Below the pieces are notes generated by a model. The model searched no databases and was not told where the DNA came from. It worked only from the letters and a program-made list of their open reading frames with translations. 64,000 nt of DNA from UBA1546 sp049302185 (lineage in GTDB: Bacteria; Nitrospirota; Thermodesulfovibrionia; Thermodesulfovibrionales; UBA1546), in the NCBI GenBank assembly GCA_049302185.1, contig JBAQLV010000010.1, positions 53,760 to 117,759 on the forward strand, given 5' to 3'. The translations under genes were made by a program, and so were the position numbers. Positions 48,193 through 56,276 of the stretch are shown piece by piece. The stretch's first letter is position 1; each line of letters begins with the position of its first letter.

Positions 48193-48592
48193 ATGTGCCA
48201 TGCCAAAGATAATTATCCTTGATGATCCGCTGAGCCCGGAGGAGCACATAAACCTCGGGGTTGCATACGAGAAACAAGGAGATATTGATAATGCATTGAA
48301 GGAATACAGGCTTGCATCAAAAAAACTTCCTCTGGCGTATCTTTATATGGGGAATATATATTTCCAGAAAAATGATCTCGATGAGGCTGAATCAGCGTAT
48401 AAAAAGGCGATTAAAAAGGCTCCTGACAATTCAGACGCATACAATAATCTTGCTTGGCTTTATTACACAAAGAAAGAAAATCTTGCTGAGGCAGAGTATC
48501 TCGCTCTTAAGGCAATAGAGCTTAATCCTTCAAAGAAGGAAATTTATCAGGACACGCTTGAGAAGATTAGAGAATTGAAGGGTCGGAAGTGA
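48128..48592 (+). CDS. TPR-repeat lipoprotein (split half of a PA2778-like protein)
   Basis: A signal peptide with lipobox (TSYFLLLSSCAM) is followed by three TPR units: AYEKQGDIDNALKEYRLASK, AYLYMGNIYFQKNDLDEAE and DAYNNLAWLYYTKKENLAEA. In PA2778-type proteins C39 and TPR are one chain; here the TPR part follows the C39 gene as a separate gene 10 bases later. GTG is the start. The hydrophobic core of the leader is written by tandem heptamers. It overlaps the M67 gene by four bases. Confidence 0.78.
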   Translation: MRTKKKNIYFLLLTSYFLLLSSCAMPKIIILDDPLSPEEHINLGVAYEKQGDIDNALKEYRLASKKLPLAYLYMGNIYFQKNDLDEAESAYKKAIKKAPDNSDAYNNLAWLYYTKKENLAEAEYLALKAIELNPSKKEIYQDTLEKIRELKGRK

Positions 48593-49017
48593 GAGAGAAA
48601 AGTCTGTTTATATCAAAAAACTTTTTTGACGAAATGATTTCCCATTGCAGGGATATATATCCGAATGAGGCATGTGGTATTCTGGCAGGAAAAGGGAGCG
48701 AGATTCTTAAGGTTTATAAGATGGCTAATATTGAAAAGTCTCCTGTGAGTTACGAATTTGATTCAAGAGAGCATATCAAAGCCATAAGAGACATGCGAGA
48801 GAACAACCACACAATGCTTGCGATATTTCATTCGCATCCGTCCTCTCCGGCTTATCCGTCTGCAAAGGACATGAACCTTGCATTTTATGAAGACTGCATA
48901 TATGTCATTGTCAGCCTTATTGAGAAACAGCTCGGTTGCGAGTCGAAGCGACCTGTTGTAAAGGGTTTTTTGATAAGGGAAGGGGAGATAAAAGAGGTTG
49001 GCATCTCTGTCTCATAA
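48589..49017 (+). CDS. JAMM/M67-family metallopeptidase
   Basis: A 142-residue Mov34/MPN zinc protease: catalytic Glu in NEACGILAGKG, and the JAMM motif IFHSHPSSPAYPSAKD (His-x-His and Asp ligands). Bacterial relatives (Mec of Mycobacterium, HcyD of Wolinella) act on ThiS-like sulfur carriers, cleaving at the C-terminal Gly-Gly. A MoaD-like carrier ending in GG lies 1.4 kb downstream. The stretch QLGCESKRPVV at 48931-48953 is a dispersed repeat. Start is GTG. Confidence 0.86.
   Translation: MREKSLFISKNFFDEMISHCRDIYPNEACGILAGKGSEILKVYKMANIEKSPVSYEFDSREHIKAIRDMRENNHTMLAIFHSHPSSPAYPSAKDMNLAFYEDCIYVIVSLIEKQLGCESKRPVVKGFLIREGEIKEVGISVS
48931..48953. repeat. 23-bp dispersed repeat inside the M67 gene
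   Basis: Inverted copy of 38425-38447, in frame within the conserved protein. Confidence 0.6.
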
Positions 49018-49172
49018 TTTTGGTTATCAAATCTTGGCAAAGGGAATAACTTAAATATAATATCCAGCCATTCAAAGCTTAAAGCATATGCCTCATTCGA
49101 TTGCCCTTTAATTTTTCTGTGATTTTAGAGTAAAATACCTTTTTATTTCAAAAGACTCAAGGGGAGGTGTTT

Positions 49173-50405
49173 ATGGGATATGTGAGCGGTCTTAAGTGCA
49201 GAGAATGCGGCAGGGAATATCCTGTTGATCCTATATATGTCTGTGAATTCTGTTTTGGCCCGCTGGAAGTGGTCTATGACTATAAAAAGATAAAGAAAGT
49301 GCTGACGAAAAAGAAGATAAAGAGCAGAGAGGAAAATCTCTGGCGGTATAAGGAGCTTCTTCCCATAGACGGAGAGCCGCAGGTGGGATTGGAGTCAGGG
49401 TTTACGCCTCTGATAAAAGCCGATAATCTTGCAAAGGAACTCGGTGTCAGTGAATTATACGTAAAGGATGATACCGTTGTCCATCCAACACTGTCGTTCA
49501 AGGATAGGGTTGTGGCAGTTGCCCTTACAAAGGCAAAAGAGTTCGGGTTTGATACGGTTGCCTGCGCATCTACGGGAAATCTCGCCCATTCTGTGTCAGC
49601 GCATGGCGCCAAGGCAGGGTTCAAGAGGTTTGTTTTTATACCCGCAACTCTTGAGGCGAGCAAGATTGTTGCATCACTGGTGTATGAGCCGAATCTGGTG
49701 GCAGTTGACGGAAATTATGATGAGGTTAACAGGCTCTGCAGCGAGATTGCCAATAAATACAAATGGGCGTTTGTAAATATAAATATCAGGCCGTTCTATG
49801 CTGAAGGCTCAAAGACTCAGGGTTTTGAGATTATAGAGCAGTTAGACTGGAAGGCGCCTGATAATGTGGTTGTGCCGTGCGCGAGCGGTTCATTATTGAC
49901 AAAGATATGGAAGTCATTCAAGGAATTTAAAAAGATCGGGATATTAAAAAAGCTTGATACAAAGGTTTTTGCCGCACAGGCAACAGGGTGTTCTCCTATA
50001 GTCGCTGCAATAAAGCAGGGAACAGACGTAATAAGGCCTGTGAAACCCGATACAGTTGCGAAGTCTCTTGCAATAGGCAACCCGGCTGATGGATTTTATG
50101 CGCGTCAGGTTGTAAAAGAGACTGGCGGATACGGCGAAGATGTCTCTGACAAGGAAATAATAGACGGGATAAAACTTCTTGCAAAAACCGAGGGCATTTT
50201 CGCAGAGACAGCAGGAGGCGTTACAGTTGCGTGCACAAAGAAACTGATTGAGTCAGGAAAGATAGGCAGGGATGAAACCACTGTTATCTGCATTACAGGC
50301 AATGGGCTTAAGACGCAGGAGGCGCTTACAGGACAAACTGCAGAGATGCATTACATAAAGCCCAATCTTGCGGCATTTGAGGAAATACTAAAAAAGATTA
50401 AGTGA
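49173..50405 (+). CDS. threonine-synthase-like PLP enzyme with zinc ribbon
   Basis: A PLP fold-II enzyme (410 residues) of the ThrC type. The N-terminus is a zinc ribbon (CRECGREY, CEFCFGPL). The PLP Lys is in LSFKDRVVAVAL, with ASTGNLAHSVSAH and CASGSLLTK phosphate loops and GNGLKTQEAL. It may make threonine from O-phosphohomoserine, but sits between a JAMM protease and a ThiS-like carrier while a second ThrC lies downstream, so a thiocarboxylate-dependent Cys or Hcy synthase role is possible. ATG 49173 follows GGGGAGG. Confidence 0.8.
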   Translation: MGYVSGLKCRECGREYPVDPIYVCEFCFGPLEVVYDYKKIKKVLTKKKIKSREENLWRYKELLPIDGEPQVGLESGFTPLIKADNLAKELGVSELYVKDDTVVHPTLSFKDRVVAVALTKAKEFGFDTVACASTGNLAHSVSAHGAKAGFKRFVFIPATLEASKIVASLVYEPNLVAVDGNYDEVNRLCSEIANKYKWAFVNINIRPFYAEGSKTQGFEIIEQLDWKAPDNVVVPCASGSLLTKIWKSFKEFKKIGILKKLDTKVFAAQATGCSPIVAAIKQGTDVIRPVKPDTVAKSLAIGNPADGFYARQVVKETGGYGEDVSDKEIIDGIKLLAKTEGIFAETAGGVTVACTKKLIESGKIGRDETTVICITGNGLKTQEALTGQTAEMHYIKPNLAAFEEILKKIK

Positions 50406-50440
50406 CAGTGACTGACACTAATCACTGACACTGATAAACT
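50403..50440. repeat. tandem CACTGAC-type repeats
   Basis: GTGACTGACACTAATCACTG units and inverted partners just after the enzyme stop. Similar to 19327-19398. Confidence 0.5.
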
Positions 50441-50452
50441 GGAGGTGAAAAG

Positions 50453-50725
50453 ATGGCTGTAAAGGTTAGGATTCCGACTCCGCTGCAAAGATTAACGCAG
50501 GGCAAGGAAGAGGTCGAAGGAGCGCCAGGCACAATAATAAATCTTGTCAAAGAATTGGAGGAAAAATTTCCCGGCATAGGCGAAAGGATATCCGAAGGCG
50601 GCAAGGTAAGGCGATTTGTCAACATCTATGTAAATGAGGAAGATATCAGATTTCTACAGGCAGAAGCAACAGTGGTCAAAGACGGCGATGAGGTTTCCAT
50701 AGTGCCTGCAATAGCTGGCGGCTAA
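50453..50725 (+). CDS. ThiS/MoaD-like sulfur-carrier protein
   Basis: A 90-residue beta-grasp ubiquitin-like protein: MAVKVRIPTPLQRLTQGK at the start, VNIYVNEEDIRFL in the middle, and GDEVSIVPAIAGG at the end with the C-terminal Gly-Gly needed for adenylation and thiocarboxylation. This resembles CysO/HcyS-type carriers. GGAGGTG precedes the ATG. No E1-like activating enzyme gene is in the window. The neighbouring JAMM protease and PLP enzyme suggest amino-acid sulfur transfer rather than molybdopterin or thiamin. Confidence 0.87.
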   Translation: MAVKVRIPTPLQRLTQGKEEVEGAPGTIINLVKELEEKFPGIGERISEGGKVRRFVNIYVNEEDIRFLQAEATVVKDGDEVSIVPAIAGG

Positions 50726-50731
50726 AATAAC

Positions 50732-50810
50732 AAGTAAGAAGTAGGAAGTAAGAAGTGAAAAGTTTTAATTTTTGTTGACTTCTAACTTCCCAGTTCCTAT
50801 TTCTAACTTT
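50732..50810. repeat. inverted heptamer arrays
   Basis: AAGTAAG/AAGTAGG units on the left face ACTTCTA/ACTTCCC units on the right. They can form one hairpin between the carrier and NIL genes. Confidence 0.7.
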
Positions 50811-50823
50811 AAACGGAGGTTAT

Positions 50824-51060
50824 ATGAAAAAGCGGGTTAAGCTGACATTTCCACAGCGCCTTATAAAAGAACCTGTCATATTTACAATGGCTAAGGAGCA
50901 TGATGTCATGCCTAATATCAGAAGGGCAAGAGTTACAGAGACAGTCGGCGAGATGGTTCTTGAACTTGAGGGGAAAGAGGAAAATCTTGAGAAAGGCATA
51001 AAATATCTGAGGGAGCAGGGAGTAGACGTTGAACTTGTTGAGGGAGACATTATAGAGTAA
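50824..51060 (+). CDS. NIL-domain protein
   Basis: A 78-residue stand-alone NIL domain (VKLTFPQRLIKEPVIFTMAK, ARVTETVGEMVLELEG). NIL domains occur on methionine ABC ATPases and in aspartate-semialdehyde sulfurtransferase systems, so a ligand-binding role in sulfur amino-acid synthesis fits the location after the sulfur carrier. GGAGGT precedes the ATG. Confidence 0.85.
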   Translation: MKKRVKLTFPQRLIKEPVIFTMAKEHDVMPNIRRARVTETVGEMVLELEGKEENLEKGIKYLREQGVDVELVEGDIIE

Positions 51061-51126
51061 AAGTGAGAAGTTAGAAGTAAGAAGTGAAAAACTCTTTAAC
51101 TTCCTACTTCCAACTTCCTACTTCCC
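51061..51126. repeat. inverted heptamer arrays
   Basis: AAGTGAG/AAGTTAG units face ACTTCCT/ACTTCCA units, filling the NIL-thrC gap. Same design as 50732-50810. Confidence 0.7.
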
Positions 51127-51148
51127 ATTTTTGAACGAGGGAGAATTA

Positions 51149-52237
51149 ATGGAAATAGGAGAATGTAACAGTCCAAAGGCTCTTTGGAGAGGCATAGTAG
51201 AAGAATACAGGGAGTTTCTTCCGGTAAGCAATGAAACGCCTGTTGTTACGCTTAATGAAGGAGACACGCCTCTCATAAAGGCTGCTAATATGAAAAAAAG
51301 AGGCATTGACCTTGACATTTATTTTAAATGTGAGGGCGCTAACCCTACAGGTTCTTTCAAAGACAGGGGAATGACTCTTGCATTATCAAAGGCTGTTGAG
51401 GCCGGTTCAAAAGCGGTAATGTGCGCATCAACAGGAAATACATCGGCTTCTGCCGCTGCCTACGCAGCACGGGCAGGGATAAAGTCAGTAGTGCTTATTC
51501 CCCAGGGGAAGATTGCCCTCGGCAAGCTTTCTCAGGCTCTCGTTCACGGAGCGAATGTAATCCAGATAGAAGGGAATTTTGATGAGGCATTAAACATAGT
51601 CAAAGAACTTGCACAACGATACCCGATAACGCTTGTTAACTCAATAAATCCTTTCAGGATAGAGGGGCAGAAGACAGCTGCCTTTGAGGTATGCGACCAG
51701 CTTGGCTTTTCGCCGAAATATCACGCGCTGCCTGTCGGCAATGCAGGAAATATAACTGCATACTGGAAGGGATACAACGAATATCGCAGGGGAGGAAAGA
51801 TTTCTTCATTGCCGGTTATGCTTGGCTTTCAGGCAGCAGGCGCTGCGCCGATTGTTAAGGGACATCCTGTTGAAAGGCCTGAGACTATAGCTACAGCCAT
51901 AAGAATCGGCAATCCTGCAAGCTGGAAAGGCGCAACAGATGCAAGGGATCAATCAGGCGGAAGGATTGAAGCTGTTACAGACGAAGAAATATTAAAGGCT
52001 TACAATCTTATTGCATCAACAGAAGGCATATTCTGCGAGCCTGCGTCTGCCGCGTCGCTGGCAGGCGTGATGAAGCTGCATAAGGAAGGATATTTCAAGC
52101 CCGGAGATTCTGTTGTTTGCACCCTTACGGGTCATGGGCTTAAAGACCCTGATACGGTATTCAGGGTATCAAAAGACCCCCTGAAGGTTAAGGCTGATAT
52201 TGCCGAAGTAGAGAAGATAATAGAAAGGATAATTTAG
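51149..52237 (+). CDS. thrC: threonine synthase
   Basis: The canonical short ThrC (362 residues) converting O-phosphohomoserine to threonine. The PLP Lys is in GSFKDRGMTLALS. Motifs: CASTGNTSASAAAY, PVGNAGNITAYWKG and TGHGLKDPD. The ATG at 51149 follows GAGGGAG. Downstream come an ApgM-like enzyme and lysC, so this cluster supplies aspartate-family amino acids. Confidence 0.93.
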   Translation: MEIGECNSPKALWRGIVEEYREFLPVSNETPVVTLNEGDTPLIKAANMKKRGIDLDIYFKCEGANPTGSFKDRGMTLALSKAVEAGSKAVMCASTGNTSASAAAYAARAGIKSVVLIPQGKIALGKLSQALVHGANVIQIEGNFDEALNIVKELAQRYPITLVNSINPFRIEGQKTAAFEVCDQLGFSPKYHALPVGNAGNITAYWKGYNEYRRGGKISSLPVMLGFQAAGAAPIVKGHPVERPETIATAIRIGNPASWKGATDARDQSGGRIEAVTDEEILKAYNLIASTEGIFCEPASAASLAGVMKLHKEGYFKPGDSVVCTLTGHGLKDPDTVFRVSKDPLKVKADIAEVEKIIERII

Positions 52238-52256
52238 ACAGCAAGCAATTTCATAA

Positions 52257-53471
52257 ATGAAATACGTTGTTATCATAGGCGATGGCATGGCAGACAGGCC
52301 GTTAAGTGAGCTTGGAGGTAAAACCCCTTTACAGGAAGCATTTACCCCGAATATGGACAAGCTTGCCTGCGAAGGAATAATCGGCAGGGTCAGGACAATC
52401 CCTGAGGGATTTCATCCCGGCTCAGATGTTGCCAATCTGAGCGTGCTCGGATATGACCCAAGGAAATTTTATACCGGCAGGGCATCTCTTGAGGCAGCGA
52501 GCATCGGAGTAGACCTCAAAGACACGGATATTGCTTACAGATGCAATCTGGTGACGCTTAAATACGACAAGAATAAGACACGTGCCATAATGGAGGATTA
52601 CAGCGGAGGCCATATCTCAACTGAAGAGGCAGGGATACTCATCAATGATATAAACAAAGAACTCGGCACCTCACAGATAAAATTTTACAGAGGTGTAAGT
52701 TACAGGCATCTGATGGTATGGTCAGGCGGCAAGGCAGAGGCTGAATGCACTCCGCCGCATGACATAATGGGAAGGGATATTTCAGACTATCTGCCGGTTG
52801 GTTCAGGCGAGGAAACTCTCAGAGAATTAATGATTGATTCTGTGGATGTCCTCGAAAGCCATTATATAAACAAAGAGCGTATAAATAAGGGCAAAAATCC
52901 TGCAAACAGCATATGGCTCTGGGGACAGGGCAAGAAACCTACGCTGCCGACATTCAGAGAAAAGTATTCGGTGGACGGAGCAATGGTTTCTGCTGTTGAC
53001 CTTACAAAAGGGCTTGGCATATATGCCGGGTTTAAGATACTTCAGGTGCCCGGCGTTACCGGCTGGCTTGATACAAATTATGTCGGCAAGGCAGAAGCAG
53101 CGCTGATTGCTCTTAAAGAAGTTGATTTTGTGTACATACACGTTGAGGCGCCTGATGAAGCAGGGCATTCAGGAAACTATAAGAACAAGATAAAGGCAAT
53201 AGAGGATTTTGATGCGCTTGTTGTAGGCACTGTTATGCGAGGTATAAAATCCTTCGAGGAATTCAGGATTCTGCTTATGCCTGACCATCCTACGCCGATA
53301 GAGCTGAGGACACATACGGATGAACCGGTGCCGTTTGTTATCTATGACAATAAACAAAAGCAAAAGAATGAAGGCACTGCTTTTGATGAATCAATCCTGA
53401 AAAGGAAAGATATAATGGTTTTTGATGAAGGGCACAAACTGATGGATTATTTCATTAAAGGGGTTAGATGA
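52257..53471 (+). CDS. apgM: ApgM-type cofactor-independent phosphoglycerate mutase / candidate homoserine kinase
   Basis: A 404-residue archaeal-type iPGM (alkaline-phosphatase superfamily): VVIIGDGMADRPLSELGGKT (metal/Ser), FTPNMDKLA, GSDVANLSVLGYDP, HVEAPDEAGHSG and LMPDHPTPIELRTHT. In several anaerobes members of this family next to thrC are reported or inferred to be homoserine kinases. Flanked here by thrC and lysC, with no thrB nearby, that role is more likely than glycolysis. The stop overlaps lysC. Confidence 0.87.
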   Translation: MKYVVIIGDGMADRPLSELGGKTPLQEAFTPNMDKLACEGIIGRVRTIPEGFHPGSDVANLSVLGYDPRKFYTGRASLEAASIGVDLKDTDIAYRCNLVTLKYDKNKTRAIMEDYSGGHISTEEAGILINDINKELGTSQIKFYRGVSYRHLMVWSGGKAEAECTPPHDIMGRDISDYLPVGSGEETLRELMIDSVDVLESHYINKERINKGKNPANSIWLWGQGKKPTLPTFREKYSVDGAMVSAVDLTKGLGIYAGFKILQVPGVTGWLDTNYVGKAEAALIALKEVDFVYIHVEAPDEAGHSGNYKNKIKAIEDFDALVVGTVMRGIKSFEEFRILLMPDHPTPIELRTHTDEPVPFVIYDNKQKQKNEGTAFDESILKRKDIMVFDEGHKLMDYFIKGVR

Positions 53472-54691
53472 TGCTTATTGTCCAGAAATACGGTGGAACA
53501 TCTGTTGCTAATGTTGAAAGAATTAAGGCTGTTGCAGAGCGCGTTGTGAAGACTGCCAAAGAAGGGCATAAGGTTGTGGTTGTTGTCTCTGCAATGGCAG
53601 GAGAAACAGACAAGCTGATAAACCTCGCACATCAGGTATCATCCGCTCCAAGAGAAAGAGAGATGGATCTTATGCTTTCATCAGGAGAACGAGTTACCTG
53701 CGCCCTTACAGCCATAGCGATAGAAGAACTTGGTTATAAAGCAATGGCATTTACAGGAAGGCAGATGGGGATAATAACAGATGATGTGCATACAAAGGCA
53801 AAGATAGAAAAAATAACAGGGGAAAGAGCGAAGAAGGCGCTCGATGATGGCTATATAGTCGTAGTGGCCGGGTTTCAGGGCATAACAGAAGGCGGCTCTG
53901 ATGTTACTACGCTTGGTAGAGGAGGCTCCGACCTTTCCGCAGTTGCGATAGCATCAGCGCTTAATGCTGACTTATGCGAGATATACACGGATGTGGACGG
54001 TGTTTATACGACGGACCCCAATATTGTTCCGGAGGCGAGAAAGCTGGATAAGATTTCCTATGAAGAGATGCTTGAGCTTGCAAGCCTCGGCGCAAAGGTG
54101 CTTCAGACAAGGTCAGTTGAATTTGCCATGAAATACGAAGTGCCTGTTGTTGTGAGGTCAAGTTTTAATGATAATCAGGGGACGCTTGTTACCAAGGAGG
54201 ATAAGGATATGGAGAAAGTTATTGTGTCAGGAGTTGCTTATGACAAGAACCAGGCAAAGATTACTGTAATGGGAGTGCCTGATAAGCCGGGCATAGCCGC
54301 AAGACTTTTCAAGGGAATTGCAGACGCCGGCATAGTTGTTGATATAATTGTCCAGAATGTAAGCAGCGATGGAAAAGCAGCAGACATATCATTCACAGTT
54401 CCAAAGACAGACGCAAAAAAGGCATTGAAGATGACAGAGACAATCGCAAAGGAACTTGGAGCAAAAGGCGTTGACATAAGGGAAGACATTGCAAAGATAT
54501 CCATTGTCGGCGTTGGCATGAGGACTCATTCAGGAGTTGCCTCGCAGATGTTTGAAACACTTGCAAAGCATAATGTGAATATACTGATGATAAGCACATC
54601 AGAGATAAAGGTATCGTGTATTATAGACGCTAAATATACAGAACTCGCAGTCAGGGTTTTGCATGAGGCGTTTGGACTGGCTCAGGGTTAA
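53468..54691 (+). CDS. lysC: aspartate kinase
   Basis: First enzyme of the aspartate pathway. N-terminal kinase domain: VQKYGGTSVANVERIK, SGERVTCALTAIA, GRGGSDLSAVAIA and EIYTDVDGVYTTDP. Two C-terminal ACT domains follow: KITVMGVPDKPGIAARLFKG and ISIVGVGMRTHSGVA. Length 407 is normal. It overlaps apgM by four bases, so they are translated together. Confidence 0.95.
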   Translation: MMLIVQKYGGTSVANVERIKAVAERVVKTAKEGHKVVVVVSAMAGETDKLINLAHQVSSAPREREMDLMLSSGERVTCALTAIAIEELGYKAMAFTGRQMGIITDDVHTKAKIEKITGERAKKALDDGYIVVVAGFQGITEGGSDVTTLGRGGSDLSAVAIASALNADLCEIYTDVDGVYTTDPNIVPEARKLDKISYEEMLELASLGAKVLQTRSVEFAMKYEVPVVVRSSFNDNQGTLVTKEDKDMEKVIVSGVAYDKNQAKITVMGVPDKPGIAARLFKGIADAGIVVDIIVQNVSSDGKAADISFTVPKTDAKKALKMTETIAKELGAKGVDIREDIAKISIVGVGMRTHSGVASQMFETLAKHNVNILMISTSEIKVSCIIDAKYTELAVRVLHEAFGLAQG

Positions 54692-54866
54692 ACTTAATAG
54701 ATTACCTCTTGCAAGGCTGAAAAAGATAAATCAAGTGCGCGAAGTGTCCGCTGTAGAAAACTGTATTTTTTTAGCGTTTCCGAAAAATGTGGGATGTAGA
54801 ACTGATATTTCGCTGATATTTTAATATTTTGCTACGTGATTCTCAGATTCTTAATTAATTATTTGT

Positions 54867-55157
54867 TTACCATCTGCTTTTATATCTCTTGTTGCTATTT
54901 CCTGAATTATTATAGTTGTAGTTATCATTATCATTTTTTTGGGTTCCTTGTTTTCCTGTATATGGGTTGTAATTTGGGTAGGTGCTATAATTATCATCTT
55001 TTGTATTATTGGGTGTTGTTTTGTGGTAAGGATCAATATACGTATCTTTAACTCCGTCATGGTCTGTATCTTTCCAGTGTCCCCTTGTGTAGATATCACC
55101 TGCAAAAATAAAACTTGGAATTAAAACCACTATCAAAACTAAAATCAGCTTTTTCAT
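54867..55157 (-). CDS. small secreted Asn/Asp/Tyr-rich protein
   Basis: Signal peptide (KLILVLIVVLIPSFIFA) then a short mature part: GHWKDTDHDGVKDTYIDPYH, a calcium-type DxDxDG motif as in thrombospondin-3/EF-hand loops, and a low-complexity Asn-rich tail (NDNDNYNYNNSGNSN). AGGAGG lies before the start. It stands alone. Function unknown; exported matrix or surface protein is inferred. Confidence 0.7.
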   Translation of the reverse strand: MKKLILVLIVVLIPSFIFAGDIYTRGHWKDTDHDGVKDTYIDPYHKTTPNNTKDDNYSTYPNYNPYTGKQGTQKNDNDNYNYNNSGNSNKRYKSRW

Positions 55158-55316
55158 GGCTTACCTCCTTTTTGTTGATTATGAAACCATAAATTAATTT
55201 AACCTTTTATACTCTATTCTATAAGGATTGTCAATTAAAATAAAAAATGAAATATAGGCTGAGTCACTGAACTTTTTTTTAGCATCTGTCTGCGCCAAAT
55301 GCCATTTGAAAAATGT

Positions 55317-55340
55317 GGGATGTGTCCCTCATTATTCCTC
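55317..55340. repeat. REP-like core, third copy
   Basis: GGGATGTGTCCCTCATT repeats the core flanking the RAYT at 16995-17666, 38 kb away. No transposase is adjacent here. Confidence 0.6.
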
Positions 55341-55343
55341 ATT

Positions 55344-55435
55344 CTAATTAAAAAGGGATTGCGACTTAGTTTCAATCTTGATATAATCTATCCGTCCGAG
55401 AAACAAAGAAGACCTAATTAAAAAGGGATTGCGAC
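55344..55435. CRISPR. possible two-repeat CRISPR remnant
   Basis: A 22-bp direct repeat, AATTAAAAAGGGATTGCGAC plus two preceding bases, occurs at 55344-55365 and 55414-55435 (period 70, 48 bases between). The repeat end GGGATTGCGAC and the period suit a CRISPR unit of about 36+34 whose first repeat is truncated at its 5' side. No cas genes or third repeat are seen. Confidence 0.4.
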
Positions 55436-55501
55436 GTGAATAACTTCAGCATAGGCTTGGGGGTAAGGTTTTGAAGAGCTTAAAGCTTAAGGAGGGGGAA
55501 A

Positions 55502-55597
55502 ATGAATGAAGAGCTAACAGAAATCTTTTATGTGGCTTTACCAATTTTACTTGTTCTTATATTCGTCTATCTTTCAAGGCTTAGAGGAGGTGAATAA
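55502..55597 (+). CDS. 31-residue membrane peptide
   Basis: A strong GGAGGGG lies four bases before the ATG. The peptide is one membrane helix (EIFYVALPILLVLIFVYLSR) with a short charged end. It stops two bases before the next gene. No family recognised. Small size but good RBS and spacing argue for a real gene. Confidence 0.55.
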   Translation: MNEELTEIFYVALPILLVLIFVYLSRLRGGE

Positions 55598-55598
55598 T

Positions 55599-55934
55599 AT
55601 GGTTGTGTTTTTAATCTGGCTACTGATGATTGTTCTGTTTATATACTGTGGTTTGAAAATAGAGGAAAGTGAGAGGCCTTTTAATGCAAATCACGAGACA
55701 AAAACAGAGTATTTTGTTAAACTCTTGCTCACTTTCTTAGCATTTGCCCTCTTCTGGGGCTTCATATCGTTTTCACTCGAAGTAGGAGGGTTTTTCATTT
55801 ATTTAGGCTTGGCCCTGGTCATAGCGATTTATATAATGTGGCTTGCTTTTCTTTGTGTAAAATGGGATGAGCTGAAAAAAGAGAGTGAGGAGAAAAAGTA
55901 TAAAGAGCTTAGAGAAAAATTCTTAAAGAATTAA
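55599..55934 (+). CDS. small multi-helix membrane protein
   Basis: 111 residues from the ATG at 55599 (GGAGGTG upstream). Three membrane helices (VVFLIWLLMIVLFIYCGL, KLLLTFLAFALFWGFISF, FFIYLGLALVIAIYIMWLA) and a charged C-terminal tail (ELKKESEEKKYKELREKF). It forms a unit with the 31-residue peptide. Function unknown. Confidence 0.65.
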   Translation: MVVFLIWLLMIVLFIYCGLKIEESERPFNANHETKTEYFVKLLLTFLAFALFWGFISFSLEVGGFFIYLGLALVIAIYIMWLAFLCVKWDELKKESEEKKYKELREKFLKN

Positions 55935-56039
55935 AAGAAGAAAAGAGGATAGATGAGTGAATATGCAGATACCCCAAAGATTTAAAACCTAAAACCAAAC
56001 TAAAGGAGGTAAGCTACCCCCTGCTAAGTTAATAAAAAA

Positions 56040-56276
56040 TGGGACGGTTCTATTTTTCATCATCTTCATCCTTGCTTGGCCTCCCTTTCAGCTTTATCAC
56101 TGCTTCAACTTTGTATTTCTGATAGTCTTTTCCATCTTTAAAAACATCCTGACGATTATTCCCTCTTGTTAAGATGTGATAAACATTTTCTTTCGGCGCT
56201 ATCCTTGCTGTTCTCGGCATGCACAGAATCTATCATAGTGCAACCTTCTTATCAAGAAAATAGACCGTCCCATTTT
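56040..56276 (-). mobile_element. RAYT deletion derivative (MITE-like)
   Basis: Minus-strand frame from about 56219 to 56055: MPRTARIAPKENVYHILTRG (a RAYT start) runs directly into a RAYT-like basic C-terminus (AVIKLKGRPSKDEDDEK*). The catalytic HUH and Tyr parts are gone, giving about 55 residues. Near-perfect inverted ends AATGGGACGG and CCGTCCCATT (with CTATTTTTC/GAAAATAG) flank it. Thus it is a non-autonomous derivative of a RAYT with its REP ends. Confidence 0.75.

Noticed and set aside
54692..54866. gene or terminator after lysC
   Set aside because: No ORF with an RBS and no clear stem-loop with T-tract; nothing supported.
54836..55051. Cys/Tyr-rich ORF opposite the small secreted protein
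   Set aside because: Antisense frame of the Asn-rich coding region, giving artificial Tyr/Cys runs.
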